From positions 1-43,337 of the forward strand of contig JACPUV010000005.1 of NCBI GenBank assembly GCA_016192105.1: DNA of 43,337 nt, written 5' to 3'. The stretch is from Sphingobacteriales bacterium (GTDB taxonomy: Bacteria; Bacteroidota; Bacteroidia; Chitinophagales; Chitinophagaceae). The translations under genes and the position numbers were made by a program. Positions 42,856 to 43,337 of this stretch are shown here, piece after piece (positions within the stretch are counted from its first letter, which is position 1; the number at the start of each line of letters is the position of its first letter). A model generated the notes under the pieces. It had not been told where the DNA came from, did not search any database, and saw only the letters and a program-made list of their open reading frames with translations.

Positions 42856-42992
42856 GTAAGGGAAAGTAAAACATGGGCATAAGGGATAAGAAGGGGCACA
42901 GATTAGTGTTCTTTTGTTCCTTAAACCACTTATCAGTGGGCTTTACGCTGGTAGCTGCTTTGGCCATGGCGGCGGTTTTTTTCCACCGCTCC

Positions 42993-43337
42993 CGCACGAG
43001 AAAAAGCTGTAGGGGGAGGGATCCCCGCCTTCGCTAAAGCTACGGTGGGCAGGGAACCCTTCCACGGAGCAGTTAGCCAAAAAAACAAAGCCTGCCTGCC
43101 GGTGAGGCAGGCTGAACTCCCACCCCCGGGACGAGAGGGTCGCTGCTAAAGATTTTATTACCGGGCATAAAAAAGCCCTTGCTAAGGAGGCAAAGGCTCC
43201 GCAAAGCAAATAATTGCCAGCGGTTAAAGTCGCACGAGAAAAAGCTGTAGGGGGAGGGATCCCCGCCTTCGCTAAAGCTACGGTGGGCAGGGAACCCTTC
43301 CACGGAGCAGTTAGCCAAAAAAACAAAGCCTGCCTGC
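42993..43337. repeat. Tandem repeat, 238-bp period, continuing past the window
   Basis: Bases 42993-43099 are repeated without a mismatch at 43231-43337, where the window ends. The unit contains a GGGGGAGGGATCCCCGCC segment, CTTCGCTAAAGCTACGG and, at 43090-43112, the hairpin GCCTGCCT-GCCGGTG-AGGCAGGC. Minus-strand frames through it (43326-42943 and others) are low-quality translations of the repeat, not genes. The stretch 42856-42992 before it holds no gene I can support. Confidence 0.9.

Noticed and set aside
42943..43326. Minus-strand frames of 81-127 residues through the right-edge repeat.
   Set aside because: They are translations of the repeat unit in different frames, with no protein-like features.

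Overview
The window looks like Bacteroidota chromosome, most likely a Chitinophagaceae-type genome of about 50% GC (taxon inferred from gene content, not tested). Pointers are the SusC/SusD pair, -7 boxes of the form TAnnTTTG, the Bacteroidota form of alternative complex III with a caa3/aa3-type oxidase, DUF3078, DUF5522 and DUF6787 family proteins, and a large Bacteroidota-type II-C Cas9.

Region 1 (1-7213) is a type II-C CRISPR-Cas locus. An array of 47-bp repeats and about 30-bp spacers runs off the left edge. It faces cas2, cas1 and cas9, which are all on the minus strand. A hairpin between array and cas2 is placed to terminate both converging transcripts. I also find a tracrRNA gene immediately upstream of cas9 and divergent from it. 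Its anti-repeat pairs with the 5' end of the repeat as read on the plus strand, so crRNAs are read left to right. cas9 and the tracrRNA are AT-rich, while cas1 and cas2 have host-like composition, so the locus looks mosaic.

Region 2 (7214-10077) is a minus-strand housekeeping group: a DUF6787-like membrane protein, purN, and two exported proteins. Region 3 (10292-26555) is a long plus-strand respiratory operon. It encodes alternative complex III (actA-F), cytochrome c oxidase subunits II, I, III, III' and IV, haem O synthase, a SCO copper chaperone and a DUF420 protein. Together these carry electrons from menaquinol through ACIII to O2. ActA carries an extra N-terminal monohaem domain.

Region 4 (26642-37658) holds a LytS-type sensor kinase with a LytTR regulator, a SusC/SusD uptake pair, and a string of plus-strand genes: a membrane protein, a small unknown, an Asp-nucleophile alpha/beta hydrolase, a UGT-like glycosyltransferase and a cytochrome P460-like protein with an unusual CX3CH motif. 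Region 5 (37782-43337) is mostly minus strand: a membrane protein, an alkyltransferase-like protein, DUF5522, trmB and two tandem DUF3078 paralogues.

Inside region 5 sits a small AT-rich insert (about 38330-39420). It is flanked by a second, about 90% identical copy of the 3' end of the alkyltransferase-like gene. It carries a tiny Lys/Ala-rich basic protein and a 204-residue protein of an uncharacterised family that may have a TIR/nucleoside-deoxyribosyltransferase-like fold. This is my best candidate for an undescribed system. The right edge holds a 238-bp-period tandem repeat that continues beyond the window.
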